Below, in pieces: positions 16,440-24,769 of a DNA stretch of 64,000 bases. A program made the position numbers and the translations under genes. Origin of the DNA: Schumannella soli (GTDB lineage: Bacteria; Actinomycetota; Actinomycetes; Actinomycetales; Microbacteriaceae); assembly GCF_006517435.1 (NCBI RefSeq), contig NZ_VHQG01000005.1, forward strand, positions 672 through 64,671, given 5' to 3'. The notes under the pieces are model-generated. The model searched no databases. It was given only the letters and a program-made list of their open reading frames with translations, and was not told the origin of the DNA. Position 1 is the stretch's first letter; each line of letters starts with the position of its first letter.

Positions 16440-17723
16440 ATGAGCGAGTCCCGCCGCGACCGGAGCACCGGCTCCGCCTCCGACGCGCCCGCGACGGCCA
16501 TGAACCACGGCCGGCTCCGCCGCTCCCGCCTCGGCAGGAGCATCGCCGCCTTCACCGCGATCTCGCTCGCGGTCGTCATGGTCGCGGGCGTCTCGCTCGC
16601 CGCGATCGCGTTCTGGCGCATCCAGAGCAACGTCACCGCCAACGCCGTCGACATCGGCGAGAAGGGCGAGAAACTGCCGCAGATCGGCGACTTCAAGGGC
16701 GGGTTCAACATCATGCTCGTCGGCGTCGACAACGACCCCTCGCAGGGCAACGTCTACGGCAAGCGCGACGGCACCCTCAACGACGTCAACATCCTGCTGC
16801 ACGTGTCGGCCGACCACACCTCGGCGACCGCGGTCAGCCTTCCGCGCGACCTGGTCGTGCCGATCCCCTCGTGCACGTCGGAGGACGGCAAGTCCAAGAG
16901 CTCGGCCATGTCGGGCCGGCCGCTCAACGAGGCCTATTACTACGGCGGCCTCAAGTGCGTCACCGACACCGTCTCCGACCTGACCGGGCTCGAGATCCCA
17001 TTCGCGGCGGTCATCACCTTCCAGGGCGTCATCGACATGTCGAATATCGTCGGCGGCGTCGAGGTCTGCGTCGACGGGCCGGTGCACGACAAGTTCACCG
17101 GGCTCACCTTCCCGGCGGCCGGCAAGTACACGATCCAGGGTGTGCAGGCGCAGCAGTTCGTGCGCAGCCGGCACGGCGTCGGCGACGGCAGCGACCTGGG
17201 CCGCATCAGCTCGCAGCAGGTGTTCATGTCCGGTCTCGCTCGCAAGCTCACCAGCGAAGGAACTCTGAGCGACCTCGGCAAGCTGTATCAGATCGCTGAG
17301 GGCGCGTCCGAGCACATGAAGCTCTCGACCTCGCTCGCGCAGCTCGACACGATGGTGTCGATCGCGAAGGCCATGCGCAACATCCCGCTCGACCGCATCA
17401 ACTTCATCCAGTACCCCGGCGACACGGGCGGCGACGGCATCTACAAGAACAAGGTGCGGCCGAACAAGTACCAGGCGAAGCTGCTGTTCGACGCCCTCAA
17501 GGCCGATCGTCCGGTGCAGCTCGACGCCGACTCGCTCGACACCGGCTTCGACGGCTCGGTCGCCGACCCCGACACCCCGGGTGCCACGACGCCGCCGTCG
17601 ACCGACCCCTCGGCGCCCGCCTCGGGTGCGCCGAGCGACGGCGCCTCCGACGGACCCGCGATCCTCACCGGCATCAAGGGCCAGTCGGCGGCGCAGCAGA
17701 CCTGCAGCCACGCCAACAACTGA
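16440..17723 (+). CDS. LCP (LytR-CpsA-Psr) family cell-wall ligase
   Basis: Membrane-anchored enzyme of 427 aa that transfers undecaprenyl-linked glycopolymer to peptidoglycan outside the membrane. A cytoplasmic Arg-rich start is followed by one transmembrane helix (about residues 38-62), then the LCP domain: MLVGVDND, GTLNDVNILLHV, the catalytic-site arginine motif SLPRDLVV, and RSRHGVGDGSDLGRISSQQ. A Pro/Ser/Ala/Asp-rich tail of about 60 residues follows. ATG 16440 has GAGAGG 9 bp upstream; the longer open frame overlaps the divergent gene and is unlikely. It is monocistronic, followed by tRNA-Ser. Confidence 0.93.
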   Translation: MSESRRDRSTGSASDAPATAMNHGRLRRSRLGRSIAAFTAISLAVVMVAGVSLAAIAFWRIQSNVTANAVDIGEKGEKLPQIGDFKGGFNIMLVGVDNDPSQGNVYGKRDGTLNDVNILLHVSADHTSATAVSLPRDLVVPIPSCTSEDGKSKSSAMSGRPLNEAYYYGGLKCVTDTVSDLTGLEIPFAAVITFQGVIDMSNIVGGVEVCVDGPVHDKFTGLTFPAAGKYTIQGVQAQQFVRSRHGVGDGSDLGRISSQQVFMSGLARKLTSEGTLSDLGKLYQIAEGASEHMKLSTSLAQLDTMVSIAKAMRNIPLDRINFIQYPGDTGGDGIYKNKVRPNKYQAKLLFDALKADRPVQLDADSLDTGFDGSVADPDTPGATTPPSTDPSAPASGAPSDGASDGPAILTGIKGQSAAQQTCSHANN

Positions 17724-17835
17724 CCGTCTGCGGCGCGTCCCCGGCGCCCCGGCGGCGGCGTCGGCGGCGACGCCCGGATGCGGGCGTTCAGTTCCGGCCC
17801 CGTCGTACGGTTATGATGGCCGAGGCGATTCGCCA

Positions 17836-17924
17836 GGAGACGTCGCATAGTCCGGTCGAGTGCACCACCCTGCTAAGGTGGAGTCCCCGCAAGGGGACCG
17901 CGGGTTCAAATCCCGCCGTCTCCG
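17836..17924 (+). tRNA. tRNA-Ser(GCT)
   Basis: The acceptor stem GGAGACG pairs with CGTCTCC. The anticodon stem-loop is CCACC-CTGCTAA-GGTGG, with anticodon GCT at 17872-17874. The long variable arm (GTCCCC-GCAA-GGGGAC) is typical of class II serine tRNAs, and the T-arm is GCGGG-TTCAAAT-CCCGC. Discriminator is G; CCA is not encoded. It reads AGC/AGU codons. Confidence 0.97.
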
Positions 17925-17936
17925 CACAGATCATCG

Positions 17937-17961
17937 AAACCCCCTGCTGAGCAGGGGGTTT
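17937..17961 (+). terminator. Hairpin terminator after tRNA-Ser
   Basis: Perfect 11-bp inverted repeat AAACCCCCTGC / GCAGGGGGTTT with a 3-base loop, 12 bp after the tRNA. The short T run at its end supports intrinsic termination; being symmetric, it could also serve the convergent small gene at 17968. Confidence 0.8.
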
Positions 17962-17967
17962 CGTCGT

Positions 17968-18210
17968 TCACCGGCGAGTTGCTCGAGTCGGGAGCGACAG
18001 CGCCGCCGGATGGACGCTCTCCGTCTGCAGCAGGTCGACCCGGTGGGCGCCGCAGGAGGCGCAGCGCACGTAGGCCACTGTCCCCTCGCTCGTCCGGTGG
18101 ATCGAGTCCGTGATCCAGCCGTGCTCGTGAGGGCGGGCCGAGCGCGGATCGCCGGGCGCGGACGAGGTCTCCGTCGGTCGGGCGTCGGCTGAGGTCGCGG
18201 TGGTGCTCAT
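17968..18210 (-). CDS. Small hypothetical protein with a CASC metal-site motif
   Basis: Protein of 80 aa. The first 25 residues are Ser/Thr/Ala/Pro-rich. The second half, HEHGWITDSIHRTSEGTVAY followed by VRCASCGAHRVDLL, looks like a conserved folded core, with one CxxC pair and nearby His residues that could bind zinc. No membrane segment is visible. It is divergent from the CGNR zinc-finger gene (25 bp between starts) and may share its promoter region. No function can be given; I call it a gene because the core is well ordered and codon use matches the neighbours. Confidence 0.6.
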   Translation of the reverse strand: MSTTATSADARPTETSSAPGDPRSARPHEHGWITDSIHRTSEGTVAYVRCASCGAHRVDLLQTESVHPAALSLPTRATRR

Positions 18211-18235
18211 GCTGCAATCGTGCTGTCATGGTCTT

Positions 18236-18787
18236 ATGCATCTCAACCCTTACGGCGAGTACGCGGTGCTGCTCGCCGCATCCCTCGCCGACGACTGGCC
18301 CGACGACGTCGCCGGCATCGAGCGGCGCACGCGCGACTTCGGCATGACGATGTCGTTCCGCATCGCCGCGACCGAGCATGCGCGCACCCGCCGGATGATC
18401 GACGACTGGCTGCGGGTCGTGGATGCGCCGGGCGAATCCGATCGCGCCGCCGAGCTGAACGCGCAGATGGCCGCGCTCGCCGCCTACCCCCGCCTCACCG
18501 ATCACGACGGCGAGGGCTGGCACCTGCACTACCGCGACCTCGACCAGTCGCTCTCGCACGTGCTCGGCGCCGTCATCGCGGTCGGCACCGCCCTGCACCT
18601 CACGACCCGCGGCATGCACCGGCTCGGGCGGTGCGCGGCCGGCAACGACCCCGGCGATGACTGCCGCAACGTGGTCGTCGACGTCACCCGCAACGGCCGC
18701 CAGCGCTACTGCTCCGTGCGGTGCGCGAACCGCGCCGCGGTGCGCCGTCATCGGGCGCGCACCGCACTCCGCGGAGCCGCTGGCTGA
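18236..18787 (+). CDS. CGNR zinc-finger transcriptional regulator
   Basis: Protein of 183 aa of the ABATE/CGNR group: an N-terminal helical stress-sensing-like domain (residues 1-130) and a C-terminal zinc finger. The finger reads GRCAAGNDPGDDCRN, then RYCSVRCANRAAVRRHRAR; the diagnostic CGNR is CANR here, with a conservative Gly-to-Ala change. ATG 18236 gives the usual MHLNPYGEYAVLLA-type start, whereas an ORF start at 18200 would add an odd Cys-rich leader. Probably a cytosolic DNA-binding regulator. Target genes are unknown; the divergent 80-aa gene is a candidate. Confidence 0.88.
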   Translation: MHLNPYGEYAVLLAASLADDWPDDVAGIERRTRDFGMTMSFRIAATEHARTRRMIDDWLRVVDAPGESDRAAELNAQMAALAAYPRLTDHDGEGWHLHYRDLDQSLSHVLGAVIAVGTALHLTTRGMHRLGRCAAGNDPGDDCRNVVVDVTRNGRQRYCSVRCANRAAVRRHRARTALRGAAG

Positions 18788-18964
18788 CGCCCGTTCCTGC
18801 CCGCTTGGGAGCGAGTCATCCGCCGGATGTGATCGATCGCGCCCGCTCCGTTCCGCTTGCCGAGCGATCCTCCGTCGTTCCTGAAGAAGTTTCCGCCACC
18901 CCTGGACAGGGGGTGAGGGCGGGCGTACATTTCCGCTCAAACGGTTTGATCGCCAGGGGGGTGG

Positions 18965-20191
18965 ATGACCGTGGATCAGGGATGCGCCTCACCAGCGCTG
19001 CGTAGCACGGGGGCCCCGCAGGGGGTCCTCCGCACGCTTCTTCTTGCCCTCCTGGCCATCGCCGGAGCCGTGCTTGGCGTGATGCTGAGCTCCACGACAG
19101 CCCACGCGGATGAGGCCGTTCCGGCCCCTCCGCCCGCCGCGCCGGCCGCTCCCGCGACATCCTCGTCGCCGGGGCTGCTCGGTGCCGTCGGCGGTCTTCT
19201 GAACGCGGTCGTCGAGCCCGTCGGGCAGACGCTGCACACGGTCGTCGGCGCACTCACCCCGACCTCGCCCGCACCGGCCCCCGCGGCCCCGGCGCCGGTC
19301 ACCCCCGCGGTTCCCGCGGCACCGGCTGCGCCCGCCGCTCCGGCCGCGCCCGCATCGCCCGGCGCACCGGCTTCGACGCCCGTGATCCCGGCCCAGAACG
19401 GCCCCGCGACGACCGCGCTCGGCGCGGCATCCGCTCTCTCCGGGCAGGGCGCCGCGGCCGCCGATCAGGCCCTCGCCGCGGCCTCCGGCATCCCGGCGCT
19501 CGCGCCGATCACGACCCCCGTCGCCGACCTCGTCGACGGCGTTCCGGCCCTGCTCTCGAGCCACCTCACGAGCCTCCTCGTCGGCCCGCTCGCCGGGGCT
19601 CTCGACTCCACGCTGACGAGGCTGCCGCTGCTCGGCGGCACCGTGCAGGGCCTGCTCGGATGCGCCCCGGTCAGCTCGCTGACGACGCCCGTCACGGGCC
19701 TCGTCGACGGGGTCACCGCCGACGTCGGAACCCTCGTCGCGCCCGTGCTCTCGCCGGTCGCCGACGTCGTCCGCGACGTGGGCGGCGGTGGCGTCACCCT
19801 GCCGACCGCGCCCGGAATCCCGGGCGCCGGCGGCACGAGCGTCCCGGCCGAGCCGGTCACCCCGACCCCGGCGGCGGACACGACCGCCGCCTCCGCCGAC
19901 GCCGCGCTCCACCTGAAGCTCGCCCCGGCCGGCACGACGGCAGCCGGATCCGGCTCGGCCGAAGCTCCGCTGCTCGACCCGGCCGGCCTCGTCATCCACG
20001 GCTCGCCCGCCGCCCTCCCCGGCGGCTCGGGCGGCGCGACCACTTCGGCAGTCGGCGGCGCCTCCGCCGCCACGCTCGCCGACGTCGCCGCCTCGGCGCA
20101 CCTGGTCCTCCTCGACCTCGGCGCCCGCTACCTCGACGACGACGACCTCCCGTCGACGCCGAACTTCGACACCGACTCCTCGCCCGACTGA
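18965..20191 (+). CDS. Exported Ala/Pro-rich hydrophobic protein
   Basis: Protein of 408 aa with a signal peptide (Arg at residue 23, hydrophobic core LLLALLAIAGAVLGVML, cleavage probably after AHA near residue 48). It is built of Ala/Pro/Val/Leu-rich low-complexity sequence containing three related segments: TTPVADLVDGVPALL, TTPVTGLVDGVTADVG and SPVADVVRDVGGG. There is no sorting signal or catalytic motif. It is followed within 115 bp by the ten-repeat wall protein and may be co-transcribed with it. A surface or extracellular structural role is my inference. The ATG directly follows a GGGGGG-containing stretch that could act as a weak ribosome site. Confidence 0.75.
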   Translation: MTVDQGCASPALRSTGAPQGVLRTLLLALLAIAGAVLGVMLSSTTAHADEAVPAPPPAAPAAPATSSSPGLLGAVGGLLNAVVEPVGQTLHTVVGALTPTSPAPAPAAPAPVTPAVPAAPAAPAAPAAPASPGAPASTPVIPAQNGPATTALGAASALSGQGAAAADQALAAASGIPALAPITTPVADLVDGVPALLSSHLTSLLVGPLAGALDSTLTRLPLLGGTVQGLLGCAPVSSLTTPVTGLVDGVTADVGTLVAPVLSPVADVVRDVGGGGVTLPTAPGIPGAGGTSVPAEPVTPTPAADTTAASADAALHLKLAPAGTTAAGSGSAEAPLLDPAGLVIHGSPAALPGGSGGATTSAVGGASAATLADVAASAHLVLLDLGARYLDDDDLPSTPNFDTDSSPD

Positions 20192-20304
20192 CGCCGGACG
20201 GCAGCCGCGCCACGTCCCACCTCGCGGCACGCGTCCCCTCAATCAGTCACGCACGGAACCGCTCATCTGGGATGCGGTTCCGGCTAGGCAAGGAGTTCCC
20301 TCTG

Positions 20305-22446
20305 ATGAACAGAATCGTCTCCAGAGGACTCATGGGAGTCCTCTTCACCGGCGGCCTGATGGCCCTCGGCTGCGGCGTCGCGAACGCCGCGGAACAGCCC
20401 TCCACCGACGGCACGGGCAGTGTCGCCGGCGGAACGCAGGCCCTGATCGACATCGATCTGCCGATCGACCTGTCGGGTGTCTCGCTCTCCGTGCTCGGCG
20501 ACTCGTCGTCGACCGGATCCACAACCGCACCCGCCGCCCCGACTCCGGCTGCGCCCGCCGCACCCGCGACGCCTGCAGCGCCCGCCGCTCCGGTCACCTC
20601 CGGCAGCGACTCGCTGCTCGGCGGATCGCAGGCCCTCGTGAACGCGGGCGTGCCGATCACCGTGTCGGGCAACAGCATCAGCGTCGTCGGCGACTCCGCG
20701 TCGAGCGGGTCGACCACGTCGGCCGCGCCCGCCCCGGCACCCGCCGCCGCCAGCACGGACGGCAGCGACGGCACCGCCTCGGGTACGCAGGCGCTGATCG
20801 GGCTGAACGTGCCGATCACCGTCTCGGGCAACGCGATCAGCGTGCTCGGTGACACCGGATCGTCGGGAGCGACGACCGGCGCCGCGACCGACCCGGCCGA
20901 CTCCGACAGCGCCGACGGCACCGCGGGTGACGCCGCGACGACGGGCTCCGGCGCGACGACCTCGGGCTCCGACGGCATCCTCGGCGGCACGCAGATCGTG
21001 CCGAACGTGGGCGCCCCGGTCACGGTCGCGGGCAACGCGATCAGCCTGCTGGGCGACAGCGCCACGAGCGGTTCGACGGTCGGCTCCACGACCGGCGGAT
21101 CGGGCTCCAGCGCCGCGGCTCCGTCCACTTCGGGTGTGGACGGCATCGCGGGCGGCACGCGGGTCGTTCCGGACGTCGCCGCTCCGGTGACACTCGGCGG
21201 CAACGCGATCAGCCTGCTCGGCGACAGCACCGCGATCGACTCGTCGACTGCGGTCGGCGCCGGGTCGGGCTCGGATGCGGGTGACACGACGGGCACCGCC
21301 GGTCCGGTCATCACCTCGGGTGACGACGGCATCCTCTCCGGCACGCAGGTCGCCGGTGACGTCGCGGCTCCCGTGACGCTCGGCGGCAACGCGATCAGCG
21401 TGCTCGGTGACAGCGCCACGAGCGGTTCGACGGTCGGCTCCACGACCGGCGCGACCGGGTCGGGAACGGGCGGCTCCACGGCCGCCCCGACCACCTCGGG
21501 CTCGGACGGCATCGCCGGCGGAACCCAGGTCGCGCCCAACGTGGGCGCTCCGGTGACGCTCGGCGGCAACGCCATCAGCGTGCTGGGTGACAGCACGGCG
21601 ACCGACTCGGCCACCGCGGTCAGCACGGGCTCCGGCTCGGGCGCGACCGACGGAACCGGCACGACGGCCGGCGCCGGCGCATCCACCTCAGGCGGCGACG
21701 GAGTGCTCTCGGGCACCCAGGTCCTCGGCGACGTCGCGGTTCCCGTGACGGTCGGCGGCAACGCGATCAGCGTTCTCGGCGACAGCGCCACGAGCGACTC
21801 GTCGGTGACGAACACGACCGGATCCGGCACCACCGGCACCGCGGGCGAGGGCACCGGCACCGCCGGCGGCCCGACCACCTCGGGCTCGGACGGAACCGCC
21901 TCGGGCACGCAGGTCGTGCCGGAGGTCGGCCTGCCGATCACCGCGAGCGGCAACGCGATCAGCGTCGTCGGCGACAGCACCTCGACCGGCTCGGACGTGA
22001 CCGGCGGCATCCCCGCCGGTGACGGCAGCACCGGCGGTGCGACCACCGACGGCAGCGGCGGGATCGCCGGGGGCACGCAGATCGCCCCGATCCTGCGCTT
22101 CCCCATCCTGATCGGCGGCAACGCCGTCTCGGTCGTCGGCGACTCCACCACGGAGGACACCGGCACCTCGGTGATCGAGGGAGGGGACCCGACGGACCCC
22201 ACCGATCCGACGGACCCGGTCGACCCGGGTACCCCGACCGTCCCCGGTGATGGCGCCAGTGGCGACGGGAGCGGCAACGACGGATCCGGTGCCGGCACCG
22301 GCATCGTCGCCCAGGCCGACGGCGTGCGTCAGCTCGCCTCGACCGGCGTCGGCGGCGCCGAGATCGCCCTGACCGCGGTTGCCCTGCTGCTCGGTCTCGG
22401 AGTGATCCTGCTGATGGTGGGCGTCGCCCGCCGCCGCAGCGCCTGA
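20305..22446 (+). CDS. Ten-repeat cell-wall-anchored protein (GNAISVLGDS repeats, LASTG sorting signal)
   Basis: Exported protein of 713 aa with a signal peptide ending around ANAAEQ, then ten repeats of about 60 residues. Each has a conserved 30-residue core GTQ..(V/I)...P(V/I)T..GNAISVLGDS separated by Ser/Thr/Gly-rich linkers. It ends in LASTG, a hydrophobic helix and RRR, a wall-sorting signal of the LAXTG type used by class E sortases. No catalytic motif is seen. The core, small-residue-rich beta strand pairs around Gly-Asn, recalls chaplin-like surface domains but lacks their cysteines. AAGGAG lies 9 bp before the ATG. No sortase gene is in the window. Confidence 0.85.
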   Translation: MNRIVSRGLMGVLFTGGLMALGCGVANAAEQPSTDGTGSVAGGTQALIDIDLPIDLSGVSLSVLGDSSSTGSTTAPAAPTPAAPAAPATPAAPAAPVTSGSDSLLGGSQALVNAGVPITVSGNSISVVGDSASSGSTTSAAPAPAPAAASTDGSDGTASGTQALIGLNVPITVSGNAISVLGDTGSSGATTGAATDPADSDSADGTAGDAATTGSGATTSGSDGILGGTQIVPNVGAPVTVAGNAISLLGDSATSGSTVGSTTGGSGSSAAAPSTSGVDGIAGGTRVVPDVAAPVTLGGNAISLLGDSTAIDSSTAVGAGSGSDAGDTTGTAGPVITSGDDGILSGTQVAGDVAAPVTLGGNAISVLGDSATSGSTVGSTTGATGSGTGGSTAAPTTSGSDGIAGGTQVAPNVGAPVTLGGNAISVLGDSTATDSATAVSTGSGSGATDGTGTTAGAGASTSGGDGVLSGTQVLGDVAVPVTVGGNAISVLGDSATSDSSVTNTTGSGTTGTAGEGTGTAGGPTTSGSDGTASGTQVVPEVGLPITASGNAISVVGDSTSTGSDVTGGIPAGDGSTGGATTDGSGGIAGGTQIAPILRFPILIGGNAVSVVGDSTTEDTGTSVIEGGDPTDPTDPTDPVDPGTPTVPGDGASGDGSGNDGSGAGTGIVAQADGVRQLASTGVGGAEIALTAVALLLGLGVILLMVGVARRRSA

Positions 22447-22705
22447 TCCGAGCGGATGCCGCGCCGGCCGCGCACGGGGTCGCACCCCGCGGCCGGCCGG
22501 CATCCCTCACCGCAGACACACCACGTCGCGGGCCGCACTCGCCCGTGACGTGGTTGCTCGCCCGACCGCCTGGGAGCGGTCGGGTCGGCCGCGGCGACGG
22601 ATCTGAGGGGACTCCAGCCGCGGCTTCGGGGGAGCGCCGCCGGGCATCACGGAGCGGGTCGACGATCGGCCCGTGAGTCCGGCGGCGCACTCGGAACCAC
22701 GACGA

Positions 22706-22820
22706 GCGCTCGGGGGAGTGCGAGTCAACCGGATCCCACGCACTCGGGGGAGTGCATCCGTCGGCTCCGCAGATCCGCTCGGGGGAGCGGATGCAGCGCC
22801 GCCCGCGCTCGGGGGAGCGC
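22706..22820. repeat. Array of four CTCGGGGGAG hairpins with about 33-bp period
   Basis: Units at 22706-22721, 22740-22755, 22773-22792 and 22805-22820 each have a 4-base GGGG loop closed by CTC/GAG. Outer stem bases differ but stay paired: GCGCTC/GAGTGC, GCACTC/GAGTGC, ATCCGCTC/GAGCGGAT, GCGCTC/GAGCGC. A degenerate relative lies near 22625, and the core recurs at 48547-48556. The surrounding 22447-23149 region has no convincing gene. Confidence 0.75.
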
Positions 22821-22828
22821 ACGAAGAG

Positions 22829-22912
22829 GATCTGCGGGAGGGGTTACCACCCGGCGCGCCGCACGCGAAGAGGGCATTCGCGGCGCGTCGGCCGGAACCC
22901 CTCCCGCAGATC
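22829..22912. repeat. Long intergenic palindrome with perfect 17-bp arms
   Basis: GATCTGCGGGAGGGGTT (22829-22845) is exactly complementary to AACCCCTCCCGCAGATC (22896-22912). The 50-base interior is itself partly self-complementary (CGCGAA-N7-TTCGCG). It directly follows the hairpin array. Confidence 0.75.
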
Positions 22913-23104
22913 GGGATCGGCCGGGTCGACCGGATGCGCGGGGGCGCGTCGGTCGGCTCGGCCGATCGGCGTGCCGGCACCGGCGTCACTGCACTGCGGC
23001 GCTGGGCACCGGGGCAGCGGGCGCTTGTCGCTGCGCGCGCGGCGCTCGTCGTCGCGCGCGATCCTTCCGCTCCGCACGGGAGAACGGGTGCGCCACTCGA
23101 GCAC

Positions 23105-23128
23105 TTCGTATACGATCTGTAATACGAA
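23105..23128. promoter_or_regulatory. Probable operator of the hpa operon
   Basis: Inverted repeat TTCGTAT (23105-23111) / ATACGAA (23122-23128), with the perfect palindrome TCGTATACGA at 23106-23115 inside it. It ends 21 bp before the hpaG start in an AT-rich patch. The GntR protein encoded in the operon is the natural binding candidate. Confidence 0.6.
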
Positions 23129-23149
23129 ATCGAGCGAAGGGGCTCCGGG

Positions 23150-24769
23150 ATGACGGCGACGCCAGATCAGACAGCCGGCGACAGCGGCGGCGCGGCCGCT
23201 GCCCGTGCGACCTCCGCCGACGCGATCGATCCCCGCTTCGCCAGTCTGCCGCAGCGGCCCGGAAAGATCATCGCCGTCCACCTCAGCTACCCCTCGCGGG
23301 CCGACCAGCGCGGTCGACGTCCCGCGGATCCCTCCTACTTCCTCAAGCCGTCGAGCTCGGTCGCCGCCTCCGGCAGCGACATCGAGCGGCCCGCCGGCAC
23401 CGAGCTGCTCGCCTTCGAGGGCGAGGTCGCCCTTGTCATCGGAACCACAGCGCGCGATGTCACCGCCGCCGAAGCCTGGGACCACGTCGGCTGGGTCACG
23501 GCCTCGAACGACTTCGGCGTCTACGACCTGCGTGCGAACGACAAGGGCTCGAACGTGCGCTCGAAGGGGCGCGACGGCTTCACCCCGATCGGCCCCGATC
23601 TCCTCGATGCCCGCGTGGTCGACCCCGACGCGCTGCGCGTGCGCACCTGGGTCGACGGCGAGCTCGCCCAAGACGACACGACGCGCGACCTGCTGTTCCC
23701 GCTCGCGCAGATCGTGGCCGACCTGTCGCAGCACCTCACCCTCGAGGTCGGCGACGTCATCCTCACCGGCACCCCCGCTGGCTCGTCGGTCGTCGCGCCC
23801 GGCCAGACGGTCGAGGTCGAGGTGGATGCGCCGACCGCGCCCGGCGCCCCGAGAAGCGGCCGGCTGGTCACCCGGGTCGTCGCCGGAGCGCACGAGTTCG
23901 ACGCGAGCCTCGGCTCGCTTCCCGCGGTCGACGACACGCAGCGCGCCGAAGCCTGGGGCTCGCGGGAGGCGGCGGGGCTGCCGGCCGAGCAGCCGGCCGC
24001 CGCGACGGCGGGCGCCGGGGCGAGCGCCGCATCCGCCGCCCGCCCGTCCCTCGACCCGAGCCTGCGCGAGCGCCTCGAGCGCACCCCGGTCGCGGCCCTG
24101 TCGGGCCAGCTGCGCAAGCGCGGCCTGAACAACGTCACAATCGACGGCGTGCGCCCGCTGCACCCCGGCGCGAAGCTCGTCGGCGTCGCGACGACGCTGC
24201 GCTTCGTGCCGAATCGCGAAGACCTCTTCGCCAGCCACGGCGGCGGCCAGAACGCGCAGAAGCGCGCCTTCGACGCCGTCGGCGCGGGCGAGGTCATCGT
24301 GATCGAGGCTCGCGGCGAGGCCGGTTCGGGCACGCTCGGCGACATCCTCGCGATCCGCGCCCACGCCCGCGGCGCCGCCGGCATCGTGACCGACGGCGGC
24401 GTGCGCGACGTCGACGCCGTCACGGCCGTCGGCATCCCCGTCTACACGCGCGGCGCGCATCCCGCCGTGCTCGGCCGCAAGCACGTGCCATGGGATGTCG
24501 ATGTCACGATCGGCGTCGGCGGCACCACCGTGCAGCCCGGCGACGTGATCGTCGGCGACGCGGACGGCGTGATCGTCATTCCTCCCTCCCTCGTCGAGGA
24601 GGTCGTGGATGCGGCCCTCGCCCAGGAGGACGAGGACGCCTGGATCGCGGCGCGCGTCGCGGAGGGGCATCCCATCGAGGGCCTCTTCCCGATGAACGCC
24701 GCCTGGCGCGCGAAGTACGACGCCGAACAGCAGACCCCCGCCGGTCACAAGAACGGAGCCTCCCGATGA
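23150..24769 (+). CDS. Fusion of HpaG-like FAH domain and RraA-like aldolase/decarboxylase domain
   Basis: Protein of 539 aa. Residues 36-265 are a fumarylacetoacetate-hydrolase fold with metal ligands in FEGEVALVIG (Glu90, Glu92) and NDFGVYDLR (Asp121), as in HpaG isomerase/decarboxylases. After an Ala/Pro-rich linker (about 268-300), residues 303-525 are an RraA-like domain with LGDIL (Asp398) and GIVTDGGVRD (Arg419, Asp420), the metal-dependent aldolase/oxaloacetate decarboxylase signature. E. coli HpaG is a fusion of two FAH domains; here the second half is replaced. It heads the homoprotocatechuate operon and overlaps the regulator gene by 4 bp. Confidence 0.88.
   Translation: MTATPDQTAGDSGGAAAARATSADAIDPRFASLPQRPGKIIAVHLSYPSRADQRGRRPADPSYFLKPSSSVAASGSDIERPAGTELLAFEGEVALVIGTTARDVTAAEAWDHVGWVTASNDFGVYDLRANDKGSNVRSKGRDGFTPIGPDLLDARVVDPDALRVRTWVDGELAQDDTTRDLLFPLAQIVADLSQHLTLEVGDVILTGTPAGSSVVAPGQTVEVEVDAPTAPGAPRSGRLVTRVVAGAHEFDASLGSLPAVDDTQRAEAWGSREAAGLPAEQPAAATAGAGASAASAARPSLDPSLRERLERTPVAALSGQLRKRGLNNVTIDGVRPLHPGAKLVGVATTLRFVPNREDLFASHGGGQNAQKRAFDAVGAGEVIVIEARGEAGSGTLGDILAIRAHARGAAGIVTDGGVRDVDAVTAVGIPVYTRGAHPAVLGRKHVPWDVDVTIGVGGTTVQPGDVIVGDADGVIVIPPSLVEEVVDAALAQEDEDAWIAARVAEGHPIEGLFPMNAAWRAKYDAEQQTPAGHKNGASR

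Noticed and set aside
22706-22820. CRISPR array
   Set aside because: The repeated unit is only a 10-base palindromic core with changing stems, intervening sequences are about 15-20 bp, and there are no cas genes.
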